The notes under the pieces were generated by a model, which saw only the letters and a program-made list of their open reading frames with translations, was not told the origin of the DNA and did no database searches. Shown here piece after piece: positions 56,502 to 64,000 of a stretch of 64,000 nt of DNA. Numbering within the stretch: position 1 is the stretch's first letter; every line of letters begins with the position of its first letter. Origin of the DNA: Paraburkholderia dinghuensis (GTDB lineage: Bacteria; Pseudomonadota; Gammaproteobacteria; Burkholderiales; Burkholderiaceae); assembly GCF_003837865.1 (NCBI RefSeq), contig NZ_RQIS01000001.1, positions 124,001 through 188,000 on the forward strand, in the 5' to 3' direction. A program made the translations under genes and the position numbers.

Positions 56502-58066
56502 CGCGGATCTATGTCCCCTGCGACTCGTCCGCGCTGGCACTCGGCGCCAACGCCATCGCACAAGCCATCGAGCGCGAAGCCGCCGCGCGCGGAATCCAGA
56601 TCGATCTCGTGCGCAACGGCTCGCGCGGCCTGCTCTATCTCGAACCGCTGATCGAAGTGGAGACGGACGAAGGCCGCGTCGGCTACGCCAACGTTGAGCC
56701 CGAAGAAGTCGGCGCACTCTTCGATGCAGGCTTTGTGCAAGGCGCGCAGCACGCACGCAGCGTCGGGCTCGTCGAACAGATTCCGTATCTGCGCCGCCAG
56801 CAGCGTCTCACGTTCGCGCGCATCGGCATCACCGACCCGCTCTCGACCGACGACTACGTCGCCCACGGCGGCCTCGAAGGGCTGCAAAACGCGCTCGCGA
56901 TGACGGGCGCCGCCGTCTGCGACGCGCTGATCGAATCGGGCCTGCGCGGACGCGGCGGCGCTGCGTTCCCGGCGGGTATCAAGTGGCGCACGGTCGCAAA
57001 CGCGCAGGCCGACCAGAAGTACATCGTCTGCAACGCCGACGAAGGCGACTCGGGCACCTTCTCCGACCGGCTCGTCATGGAAAGCGATCCGTACGTGCTG
57101 ATCGAAGGCATGACGATCGCGGGCATCGCGGTCGGCGCGACGGTCGGTCATATCTATGTGCGCAGCGAATATCCGCATTCGATCGCAGCACTCGAAGAAG
57201 CCGTCCGCCGCGCGCGCGTAGCAGGATGGCTCGGCGATGACGTGCTCGGCAGCGGTAAAAAGTTCGACCTCTTCGTCGCAAAGGGCGCGGGCGCCTATGT
57301 ATGCGGCGAGGAAACCGCGCTGCTCGAATCGCTCGAAGGCAAGCGCGGCATCGTGCGTGCGAAGCCGCCGCTGCCCGCTCTCTCCGGTCTGTATGGCAAG
57401 CCGACGGTCATCAACAACGTCATCACGCTCGCCACGGTGCCGATCATCTTCGCGAAGGGCGCCGCGTTCTACAAGGACTTCGGCATGGGCCGCTCGCGTG
57501 GCACGCTGCCGTTCCAGCTCGCGGGCAACATCGCGCGCGGCGGACTCGTCGAACTGGCGTTCGGTGTAACGCTGCGCGAGCTGATGTTCGACTACGGCGG
57601 CGGCACCGCAAGCGGTCGTCCTGCGCGCGCCGTGCAGGTCGGCGGCCCGCTCGGCACCTATCTGCCCGAAAGCCAGTGGGACATTCCGATGGACTACGAA
57701 GCGTATGCAGCCGTCGGCGCGGTGGTTGGCCACGGCGGGCTCGTCGTCCACGACGACACCTCCGATCTCGCCGGACTCGCGCAATACGCGATGGAGTTCT
57801 GCGCGCTCGAATCGTGCGGCAAGTGCACGCCGTGCCGCATCGGCTCGACGCGCGGCGTCGAAGTGATCGCGAAGATCCGCAATGGAGACACATCGGAGAA
57901 ACAGGTCACGCTGCTGCGCGATCTGTGCGACACGATGGTCGCCGGCTCGCTCTGCGCGATGGGCGGCATGACGCCCTACCCGGTGCTCTCAGCACTGAAC
58001 CATTTCCCCGAAGATTTCGGTCTCGAACCCGCAGCACAACCCGCCGCCCCCGCGGCGGCCGCCTGA
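56498..58066 (+). CDS. fdsB: NAD-dependent formate dehydrogenase beta subunit
   Basis: 522-residue NuoF-like subunit, the NADH/FMN-binding part. An N-terminal NuoE-like thioredoxin fold is followed by the FMN/NADH motifs RGRGGAAFPAGIKW (150-163) and NADEGDSGTFSDR (179-191), and the [4Fe-4S] ligands Cys440, Cys443, Cys446 (ESCGKCTPCR) and Cys486. It reduces NAD+ with electrons from formate. Its start overlaps the fdsG stop (ATGA). Starts fully consistent with family length. Confidence 0.95.
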   Translation: MTRIYVPCDSSALALGANAIAQAIEREAAARGIQIDLVRNGSRGLLYLEPLIEVETDEGRVGYANVEPEEVGALFDAGFVQGAQHARSVGLVEQIPYLRRQQRLTFARIGITDPLSTDDYVAHGGLEGLQNALAMTGAAVCDALIESGLRGRGGAAFPAGIKWRTVANAQADQKYIVCNADEGDSGTFSDRLVMESDPYVLIEGMTIAGIAVGATVGHIYVRSEYPHSIAALEEAVRRARVAGWLGDDVLGSGKKFDLFVAKGAGAYVCGEETALLESLEGKRGIVRAKPPLPALSGLYGKPTVINNVITLATVPIIFAKGAAFYKDFGMGRSRGTLPFQLAGNIARGGLVELAFGVTLRELMFDYGGGTASGRPARAVQVGGPLGTYLPESQWDIPMDYEAYAAVGAVVGHGGLVVHDDTSDLAGLAQYAMEFCALESCGKCTPCRIGSTRGVEVIAKIRNGDTSEKQVTLLRDLCDTMVAGSLCAMGGMTPYPVLSALNHFPEDFGLEPAAQPAAPAAAA

Positions 58067-58079
58067 ACGAGGAGCCAGC

Positions 58080-61019
58080 ATGTCCGACACGCTCATGTCC
58101 CAAGCCGGTTGCGGCTCCGGCAATTGCAGTTGCAAGTCGCAGGCGATGAAGCAACGCGATCCGTTTGACGACACCGACTACGGCACGCCCGTGCGCCATT
58201 CCGACGTCGACGTCACGCTCGAAATCGACGGCCAGTCCGTGACCGTGCCCGCGGGCACGTCCGTGATGCGCGCCTCGATCGAAGCAGGCATCAATGTGCC
58301 GAAGCTCTGCGCCACCGATTCGCTCGAACCGTTCGGCTCGTGCCGTCTTTGTCTCGTCGAGATCGAGGGACGAAAAGGCTACCCTGCCTCGTGCACGACG
58401 CCCGTGGAAGCGGGCATGAAAGTGCGCACGCAGACCGATCGCCTCCAGGGTCTGCGCCGCAACGTGATGGAGCTGTACATCTCCGATCACCCGCTCGACT
58501 GCCTCACCTGCCCCGCCAACGGCGACTGCGAGCTGCAGGATATGGCGGGCGTCACGGGCCTTCGCGAAGTGCGCTATGGCTTCGAGGGCGCCAACCACCT
58601 CAAGGACAAGAAGGACGAGTCGAATCCGTACTTCACCTACGATCCGTCGAAGTGCATCGTCTGCAATCGTTGCGTGCGGGCCTGTGAGGAAACGCAAGGC
58701 ACCTTCGCCCTGACCATCGCAGGACGCGGTTTCGAATCGCGCGTCGCGGCAGGCATGAGCGAGCCGTTCATGGATTCGGAATGCGTGTCGTGCGGCGCGT
58801 GCGTCGCCGCATGCCCGACCGCAACGCTGCAGGAGAAGAGCGTCGTGATGCTCGGCCAGGCCGAACACTCGGTCGTGACGACCTGCGCCTATTGTGGCGT
58901 CGGCTGCTCGTTCAAGGCCGAAATGAAGGGCAATCAGGTCGTGCGCATGGTGCCGCACAAGAACGGCCAGGCGAATGAAGGGCACGCATGCGTGAAGGGC
59001 CGCTTCGCGTGGGGCTACGCGACGCACAAGGACCGCATCAAGAAGCCGATGATCCGCGCGAAGATCACCGATCCGTGGCGCGAAGTGAGCTGGGACGAAG
59101 CGATCAGCTACGCCGCGAGCGAGTTCCGCCGCATCCAGGCCAAATACGGCCGCGATTCGATCGGCGGCATCACGTCGTCGCGCTGCACGAACGAGGAAAC
59201 GTATCTCGTGCAGAAGCTCGTGCGCGCCGCGTTCGGCAACAACAACGTCGATACCTGCGCGCGCGTCTGCCACTCGCCCACGGGCTACGGCCTGAAGACG
59301 ACGCTCGGTGAATCGGCGGGCACGCAGACGTTCGCGTCGGTCGATCACTCCGACGTCATCATGGTGATCGGCGCCAATCCCACCGACGGCCATCCGGTTT
59401 TCGGCTCGCGCCTGAAGCGCCGCGTGCGCGAGGGTGCAAAGCTGATCGTCGTGGATCCGCGCCGCATCGATATCGTCGATACCGCGCACGTCAAGGCCGA
59501 GCATCACCTGCAACTGCGCCCCGGCACGAACGTCGCGATGGTCAATGCGCTGGCGCATGTGATCGTCACCGAAGGTCTGCTGAACGAAGCCTTCATCGCC
59601 GAGCGTTGCGAGACGCGCGCGTTCGGGCAATGGCGCGATTTCGTGTCGCTGCCGGAGAACTCGCCGGAAGCCAGCGAAGCGATTACCGGCGTACCCGCAC
59701 AAAGCGTGCGCGAAGCCGCACGTCTCTACGCGAAAGGTGGCAATGCCGCGATCTACTACGGCCTCGGCGTCACGGAGCACGCACAAGGCTCGACGATGGT
59801 GATGGGCATCGCGAACCTCGCGATGGCGACAGGCAACATCGGACGTGAAGGCGTCGGCGTGAATCCGCTGCGCGGCCAGAACAACGTCCAGGGCTCGTGC
59901 GACATGGGTTCGTTCCCGCACGAGCTGCCGGGCTACCGCCACGTCGGCGACATCACGACGCGCACGCTTTTCGAGGACGCCTGGAACGTCGCGCTGCAGG
60001 CCGAGCCGGGCCTGCGCATCCCGAACATGTTCGAGGCTGCGCTCGACGGCACCTTCATGGGCCTCTACTGCCAGGGCGAAGACATCGTCCAGTCCGATCC
60101 GAACACGCAGCACGTGTCGGCGGCGCTGGCGTCGATGGAATGCATCGTCGTGCAGGACATCTTCCTGAACGAAACCGCGAAGTATGCGCACGTGCTGCTG
60201 CCGGGCTCGTCGTTCCTCGAAAAGGACGGCACGTTCACGAACGCCGAGCGCCGCATCTCGCGCGTTCGCAAGGTGATGCCGCCGATCGCCGGTTACGCCG
60301 ACTGGGAAGTCACGATCCTGCTTTCACGCGCGCTCGGCTACGAGATGGACTACACGCATCCGTCGCAGATCATGGACGAGATCGCGCGCCTCACGCCGAC
60401 CTTCCACGGTGTCTCGTACCCGCGTCTCGACGAACTCGGCAGCATCCAGTGGCCCTGCAATGAAGAAGCACCCGACGGCACGCCGATCATGCACATCGAC
60501 GAGTTCGTGCGCGGCAAGGGCAAGTTCGTGATCACGAAGTTCTTCGCGACGCCGGAGAAGGTCACGCGCCGCTATCCGCTGCTGCTCACGACTGGCCGCA
60601 TCCTCTCGCAGTACAACGTGGGCGCGCAGACGCGCCGCACCGAGAACTCGCGCTGGCACGAGGAGGACCGGCTCGAGATCCATCCGGTCGACGCCGACGA
60701 TCGCGGCATCCGCGACGGCGACTGGGTCGGCATCGAGTCACGCGCAGGGCACACCGTGTTGCGTGCGAAAGTCAGCACGCGCATGCAGCCGGGCGTGGTC
60801 TACACGACGTTCCACTTCCCCGAATCGGGCGCGAACGTCATCACGACCGAATCGTCCGACTGGGCCACCAACTGCCCCGAGTACAAGGTGACCGCGGTGC
60901 AGGTGAGCCACGTCCAGCAGCCTTCCGAGTGGCAACGCGAGTACTCGCGCTTCAACGCCGAGCAGCTCGACCTGCATCGCAGGCGCGAGGGCGAGGCTGT
61001 CACGACTTCAGGGAAATGA
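58080..61019 (+). CDS. fdsA: NAD-dependent formate dehydrogenase alpha subunit (molybdenum)
   Basis: 979-residue catalytic subunit. It combines a NuoG-like N-terminal part with a molybdopterin oxidoreductase. [2Fe-2S]: Cys77, 88, 91, 105. His-ligated cluster: His137, Cys141, 144, 150. Two ferredoxin-type [4Fe-4S]: Cys192/195/198/202 and Cys235/238/241/245. Mo-domain [4Fe-4S]: Cys269, 272, 276, 304. The active-site Mo ligand is Cys397 in CARVCHSPTGYG (Sec in E. coli FdhF), next to His398. The extreme N-terminus has an extra Cys-rich stretch GCGSGNCSCK. The bis-MGD domain runs to the C-terminus. It needs an FdhD-type chaperone, which is not in this operon. Confidence 0.96.
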   Translation: MSDTLMSQAGCGSGNCSCKSQAMKQRDPFDDTDYGTPVRHSDVDVTLEIDGQSVTVPAGTSVMRASIEAGINVPKLCATDSLEPFGSCRLCLVEIEGRKGYPASCTTPVEAGMKVRTQTDRLQGLRRNVMELYISDHPLDCLTCPANGDCELQDMAGVTGLREVRYGFEGANHLKDKKDESNPYFTYDPSKCIVCNRCVRACEETQGTFALTIAGRGFESRVAAGMSEPFMDSECVSCGACVAACPTATLQEKSVVMLGQAEHSVVTTCAYCGVGCSFKAEMKGNQVVRMVPHKNGQANEGHACVKGRFAWGYATHKDRIKKPMIRAKITDPWREVSWDEAISYAASEFRRIQAKYGRDSIGGITSSRCTNEETYLVQKLVRAAFGNNNVDTCARVCHSPTGYGLKTTLGESAGTQTFASVDHSDVIMVIGANPTDGHPVFGSRLKRRVREGAKLIVVDPRRIDIVDTAHVKAEHHLQLRPGTNVAMVNALAHVIVTEGLLNEAFIAERCETRAFGQWRDFVSLPENSPEASEAITGVPAQSVREAARLYAKGGNAAIYYGLGVTEHAQGSTMVMGIANLAMATGNIGREGVGVNPLRGQNNVQGSCDMGSFPHELPGYRHVGDITTRTLFEDAWNVALQAEPGLRIPNMFEAALDGTFMGLYCQGEDIVQSDPNTQHVSAALASMECIVVQDIFLNETAKYAHVLLPGSSFLEKDGTFTNAERRISRVRKVMPPIAGYADWEVTILLSRALGYEMDYTHPSQIMDEIARLTPTFHGVSYPRLDELGSIQWPCNEEAPDGTPIMHIDEFVRGKGKFVITKFFATPEKVTRRYPLLLTTGRILSQYNVGAQTRRTENSRWHEEDRLEIHPVDADDRGIRDGDWVGIESRAGHTVLRAKVSTRMQPGVVYTTFHFPESGANVITTESSDWATNCPEYKVTAVQVSHVQQPSEWQREYSRFNAEQLDLHRRREGEAVTTSGK

Positions 61020-61023
61020 TGCG

Positions 61024-61263
61024 ATGAAAGCAGACCATTTGATCGAAATGGCCAACCAGATCGGGATGTTCTTCGACTCGCTGCCTGATCGTGACGAAGC
61101 GCTCTTCGATATCGCGGAACACATCCGCCGCTTCTGGGAGCCGCGCATGCGCCGCGTGCTGCTCGCCGAACTCGACAGCGGCGTCGAGGCGGGCTTCACT
61201 GAGATCGTGTTGGCCGCGCTGGTGAAGCATCGCGAGTCGCTGGTGCCCGCTGCGGCAGCCTGA
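61024..61263 (+). CDS. fdsD: NAD-dependent formate dehydrogenase delta subunit
   Basis: 79-residue FdsD. MKADHLIEMANQIGMFFDSLPDRDEAL and IAEHIRRFWEPRMRR are the family pattern. It is required for formate dehydrogenase activity in Ralstonia/Rhodobacter systems and stabilises FdsA. It follows fdsA by 4 bp, so fdsC is absent between them. Last gene before a strong terminator. Confidence 0.93.
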   Translation: MKADHLIEMANQIGMFFDSLPDRDEALFDIAEHIRRFWEPRMRRVLLAELDSGVEAGFTEIVLAALVKHRESLVPAAAA

Positions 61264-61277
61264 ACGCGTGCACCCGT

Positions 61278-61320
61278 AACGCGGAACCGCGCACGCGGTC
61301 AGTGCGCGGTTCCGCGTTTT
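61278..61320. terminator. Intrinsic terminator of the fds operon, shared with the convergent monooxygenase gene
   Basis: A perfect 16-bp stem (arms 61278-61293 and 61303-61318) with a 9-nt loop and a short T-run, between the convergent stops. Confidence 0.88.
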
Positions 61321-61336
61321 GACATTTCTCTGCAGG

Positions 61337-63028
61337 TCAATCGTCGCTTGCCTGCGGAAAGCCGTTCGCCGCGAACCAGGCCTCGCAAAGGCGCAGCACG
61401 GCGTTCAGATCGGACGATGGGCGGCCGCGCGCGCAGAGATATCCATCGGGCCGCACGAGATAGAACGCGGGACGTGTCCGCCCGTACGCCTCGCTCAGCG
61501 ACGGCGCGCCCTCACCTACGGGCGTCGTCTCGCCGGCCGGCGCGTCGCTGAGCCACCATACGCGCAATGCCTGCGACAAGATCCGCTCAATCGCCTGCAC
61601 GAAATGCGCGAGCGCCTCGGCATCACCTGCGGCATTGCCGTTATCGACCGCGCGTGCGACATCCTCATCCACGAGTAGAAACAGCGAGAAGCTCGCCGGA
61701 TCGTGCAGGTCGAAGATGCGGCCCGTGCCGGGCGCCTGCCCGAAAGGTCCATCGACTACGCGCGCGAGAGCATCGGGCGCGCGATCGCCCGCACGCGGAC
61801 CGCCGTCCACTACACGATCGAGCGTGAGCGGGCTACGCCGGTACTGGATCGACAGTTCGCTCAGTGCCTCGCGCGCTGCGTCGCGCAGCGGGCCAAGCGC
61901 CGCGAGGGCCGGCATCACGCGCTCGCGCAACAGCTTCATCGGGCCGTGGTCGGCTTCGACGAGTTGCGTCATGAAGCTCGTCTGCTGCAGGACGTTGCGC
62001 TCGATCGGGTAGCGTTCGGCGTGATAGGTGTCGAGCAGGCGATCAGGCGCACCGCCCGCGAGCACGCGCGCGAGCTTCCAGCCCAGATTCAACGCCTCCT
62101 GAATGCCCGTGTTCATCCCCTGCGCGCCTGCCGGGCTGTGCACGTGCGCGGCGTCGCCGGCAAAGAACACGCGCTCCATACGCAGCTCGCGCACCATGCG
62201 ACTGTTCACGGTGAAATACGACGACCAGGTCATGTCCGAGATCTCGACCGGATGGTGTACGCGGTGCTCGATGATCTCGCGGCATTCGTCGAGCGTCGGT
62301 AGCGCCACAGCCCCTTCAGGCGCAGCGGGCGGCATGGCCTTGTGATCGGCCATCAATCGCCAGCGCCCATTGCCGAGCGGAAGCAACACGACGAGCCCTT
62401 CTCCGGACGCGAAGACGTGAAATTCATCATCGGGCCAGGGCACCTCTGCGGTGACGTCGGCAAGCAGGAACGACTGCGCGAGGGTATCGCCGTCGAATTG
62501 CATCGCGAGCTTGTGCCGTATCGTGCTATGCGCGCCGTCCGCCGCAACGAGGAATGAGCTTCGGATCGATTCGATTCGCCCATCGGGGCGACGCACTTCG
62601 GCGCTTACCCCCGCCGATCCCTGCGTGAGTTCCAGCAACTCGCTGCCGCGTTCGATCTCGACACCGAGCGTCGCGAGATGGTCCGTGAGAATGCGTTCGG
62701 TGACGGTCTGGTCGAGAAACAGCAGATAGGGGTAACGCGTGAGCAGCGGATCGAAGTCGAGTCGCGCGCGGCGTTGCCCGTTCGAATAGAGATTCGCGAC
62801 ATGAGCACGGTGGCCAAGCTTGAGAAAGGGCTCGACGATGCGGTGCTGTTCGAAAAGTTCGAGCGTGCGCGCCTGAATGCCGATGGCGCGCGTATGACGC
62901 CCGGGCTCGGGCGCGCGATCGATCAGGCGGACCGGAATGCGCGCACGGGCGAGACTCATCGCAGCAGCGAGACCCGTCGGTCCTGCGCCGACGATGAGCA
63001 CGGACGACAAGGGAGAAACCACGGTCAT
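61337..63028 (-). CDS. FAD-dependent aromatic-hydroxylase-type monooxygenase
   Basis: 563-residue class A flavoprotein hydroxylase (PheA/TfdB-like). FAD motif GAGPTGLAAAMSLARA (14-29), DG motif LVAADGAHSTIRHKL and GD motif FFAGDAAHVHSPAGAQGMNTG are present. The C-terminal 180 residues form the thioredoxin-like domain of phenol hydroxylase-type enzymes. The substrate is unknown: the family covers phenols, resorcinols, polyketides and antibiotics (rifampicin, tetracycline). GGAGGT stands 4-5 nt before ATG 63028, so I chose this start over a frame open to 63088. Confidence 0.88.
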   Translation of the reverse strand: MTVVSPLSSVLIVGAGPTGLAAAMSLARARIPVRLIDRAPEPGRHTRAIGIQARTLELFEQHRIVEPFLKLGHRAHVANLYSNGQRRARLDFDPLLTRYPYLLFLDQTVTERILTDHLATLGVEIERGSELLELTQGSAGVSAEVRRPDGRIESIRSSFLVAADGAHSTIRHKLAMQFDGDTLAQSFLLADVTAEVPWPDDEFHVFASGEGLVVLLPLGNGRWRLMADHKAMPPAAPEGAVALPTLDECREIIEHRVHHPVEISDMTWSSYFTVNSRMVRELRMERVFFAGDAAHVHSPAGAQGMNTGIQEALNLGWKLARVLAGGAPDRLLDTYHAERYPIERNVLQQTSFMTQLVEADHGPMKLLRERVMPALAALGPLRDAAREALSELSIQYRRSPLTLDRVVDGGPRAGDRAPDALARVVDGPFGQAPGTGRIFDLHDPASFSLFLLVDEDVARAVDNGNAAGDAEALAHFVQAIERILSQALRVWWLSDAPAGETTPVGEGAPSLSEAYGRTRPAFYLVRPDGYLCARGRPSSDLNAVLRLCEAWFAANGFPQASDD

Positions 63029-63122
63029 GCAGACCTCCATGTGGTCAACGTGAACGTAGTGTACGCCCGCCACCCGGGCCCCCGGCACGGCGGCGGCGCA
63101 TCAAACAAAGGGGCAACGCGAA

Positions 63123-64000
63123 TCAGTGCGGATGCGGCGGCACGTCGAGCGCGCAGCGATGCGCGGTCGTGCCCAGATCGACCTGCAGCGTGACGTGCTT
63201 CATGCTGTAGCGCGTGCAGAGCGCGTGGACGATGCCGTCGAGGACATCGTCGCCTGGGTGGCCGGCCGGCATCACGAGGTGTGCGCTCAGCGCGTTGCCC
63301 GTGGTCGAGAGCGGCCAGATGTGCAGATCGTGTACGTCCGTCACACCGTCCTGGGCCGCGAGAAAGACACGAATGCGCTCCATGTCGACGCCCTGCGGCA
63401 CCGCCGCGAGCGCGAGCCGCATCGACTCGCGCAACAGGCCCCAGGTCCCGTACACGATCACGAGGACGACCACGATGCTCATCATGGGATCGACCCAGCT
63501 CCAGCCGGTGGCGAGGATCACGAGTCCGCTGATGGCGACCGCGGCCGACACACCCGCATCCGAGGCCATGTGCAGGAAGGCGCCACGGATGTTGAGATCG
63601 TCCTTCTGGCCGCGCATGAAGAGCCACGCCGAGAAGCCGTTCACAACCATGCCGATCGTCGCGACGATGAACACGTCGAGGCCCGCCACGGGCGCGGGCG
63701 AAACGAGCCGGCCGATCGCCTGCGCGATGATCGCGCCGCAGGCGATCAGAAGCAGCGCTGCGTTCGCGAGCGATGCGAGGATCGACGAATTGCCGAAGCC
63801 GAACGTGTAGCGCCCCGAAGGCCTGCGCGTGGCAAGCCACGCGGCGCCCCAGGCGAGCAGCAGGCCGAGGACGTCGGAGAGATTGTGGCCCGCGTCGGCA
63901 AGCAGCGCAGTTGAATGCGCAATCACGCCGTAGATCGTCTGCGTGACGACGATCACGAGGTTCAGTACGACGGCCAGCGCGAAAGCGCGGCCATGGCCGA
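63123..64000 (-). CDS. Cation diffusion facilitator transporter, N-terminus cut by window edge
   Basis: 291 visible residues of a CDF (zinc/cobalt/cadmium) exporter. The first visible residues are GHGRAFALAVVLN, so the true start lies beyond the edge and would probably include a His-rich N-terminus. Seen: TM helix with the metal site LLADAGHNLSD (HxxxD), a second site in FLHMASDAG, about six membrane segments, and a C-terminal cytosolic domain (TDVHDLHIWPL) that dimerises and senses metal. Proton-coupled export of Zn2+ or Co2+ from the cytoplasm is inferred from family. Confidence 0.9.
   Translation of the reverse strand, partial: GHGRAFALAVVLNLVIVVTQTIYGVIAHSTALLADAGHNLSDVLGLLLAWGAAWLATRRPSGRYTFGFGNSSILASLANAALLLIACGAIIAQAIGRLVSPAPVAGLDVFIVATIGMVVNGFSAWLFMRGQKDDLNIRGAFLHMASDAGVSAAVAISGLVILATGWSWVDPMMSIVVVLVIVYGTWGLLRESMRLALAAVPQGVDMERIRVFLAAQDGVTDVHDLHIWPLSTTGNALSAHLVMPAGHPGDDVLDGIVHALCTRYSMKHVTLQVDLGTTAHRCALDVPPHPH

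Noticed and set aside
59249..59290. Selenocysteine in the FdsA active site
   Set aside because: The codon at the Mo-ligand position is TGC (Cys397); no in-frame TGA is used, and the frame is continuous.
57906..60191. Minus-strand frame of 761 codons over fdsA
   Set aside because: Antisense to fdsA, whose cysteine motifs are unambiguous.

Overview
The window is a GC-rich, densely coding chromosomal segment from a Burkholderiaceae beta-proteobacterium, most likely Paraburkholderia, Caballeronia or Burkholderia. The evidence is gene order and protein resemblance: the block serC-pheA-hisC-tyrA-aroA-cmk-rpsA-ihfB-lapA-lapB-ugd-rfaE1-hldD, the rpsP-rimM-trmD-rplS operon, a gyrA/ompA/ubiG/gph/ssrA neighbourhood and a soluble NAD-dependent formate dehydrogenase (fds). 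No tool could be run, so the genus is an inference. Almost everything is core chromosome. Both window ends cut a gene: a sigma-54 activator on the left and a cation diffusion facilitator on the right.

Left third (1-24000). folA, pmbA, the darP-mog pair, orn, an M48 protease overlapping rsgA, and a small zinc-ribbon protein are followed by a CobD/CbiB-like membrane protein, a CoA-type Nudix hydrolase and the ribosomal operon rpsP-rimM-trmD-rplS. Next come a secreted sorbosone-dehydrogenase-like protein, a TM2 protein and a radical SAM protein. The radical SAM gene sits behind a textbook LexA (SOS) box embedded in a 44-bp near-perfect palindrome, which also looks like the terminator of the upstream Lrp-type regulator gene. 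D-amino-acid catabolism (lrp-type regulator and dadA), fatty-acid oxidation (acyl-CoA dehydrogenase with etfBA) and methionine uptake (metNIQ) complete this part.

Middle (24000-51000). A monoacylglycerol-lipase-like hydrolase, an enoyl-CoA hydratase, a class II HDAC-like deacetylase, mltB, cysM and comEA lead into the long minus-strand cluster. That cluster runs from gyrA through serine and aromatic amino-acid synthesis, translation and nucleoid genes (rpsA, ihfB), to lipopolysaccharide assembly and heptose/uronate precursor genes (lapAB, ugd, rfaE1, hldD). ompA, ubiG and gph lie on the plus strand beyond gyrA.

Right part (51000-64000). The tmRNA gene ssrA is complete, with tag ANDDTFALAA. 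Just downstream lies about 2 kb of lower-GC, mostly non-coding DNA that holds a TonB-C-like orphan and an N-terminal remnant of a P4-type tyrosine integrase. This looks like the scar of an element once inserted at tmRNA. A small outer-membrane-like protein and a small secreted protein follow. The fds operon (fdsG-fdsB-fdsA-fdsD) is divergent from its ModE/LysR-type regulator and lacks the accessory gene fdsC in the cluster. An FAD-dependent aromatic-type monooxygenase and the CDF transporter end the window.

No CRISPR array, intact prophage, complete insertion sequence, rRNA or tRNA gene was recognised. The most unusual features are the LexA operator/terminator palindrome, the tandemly duplicated hairpin in front of hisC, the integrase scar at ssrA, and the palindrome next to the fdsG ribosome-binding site.
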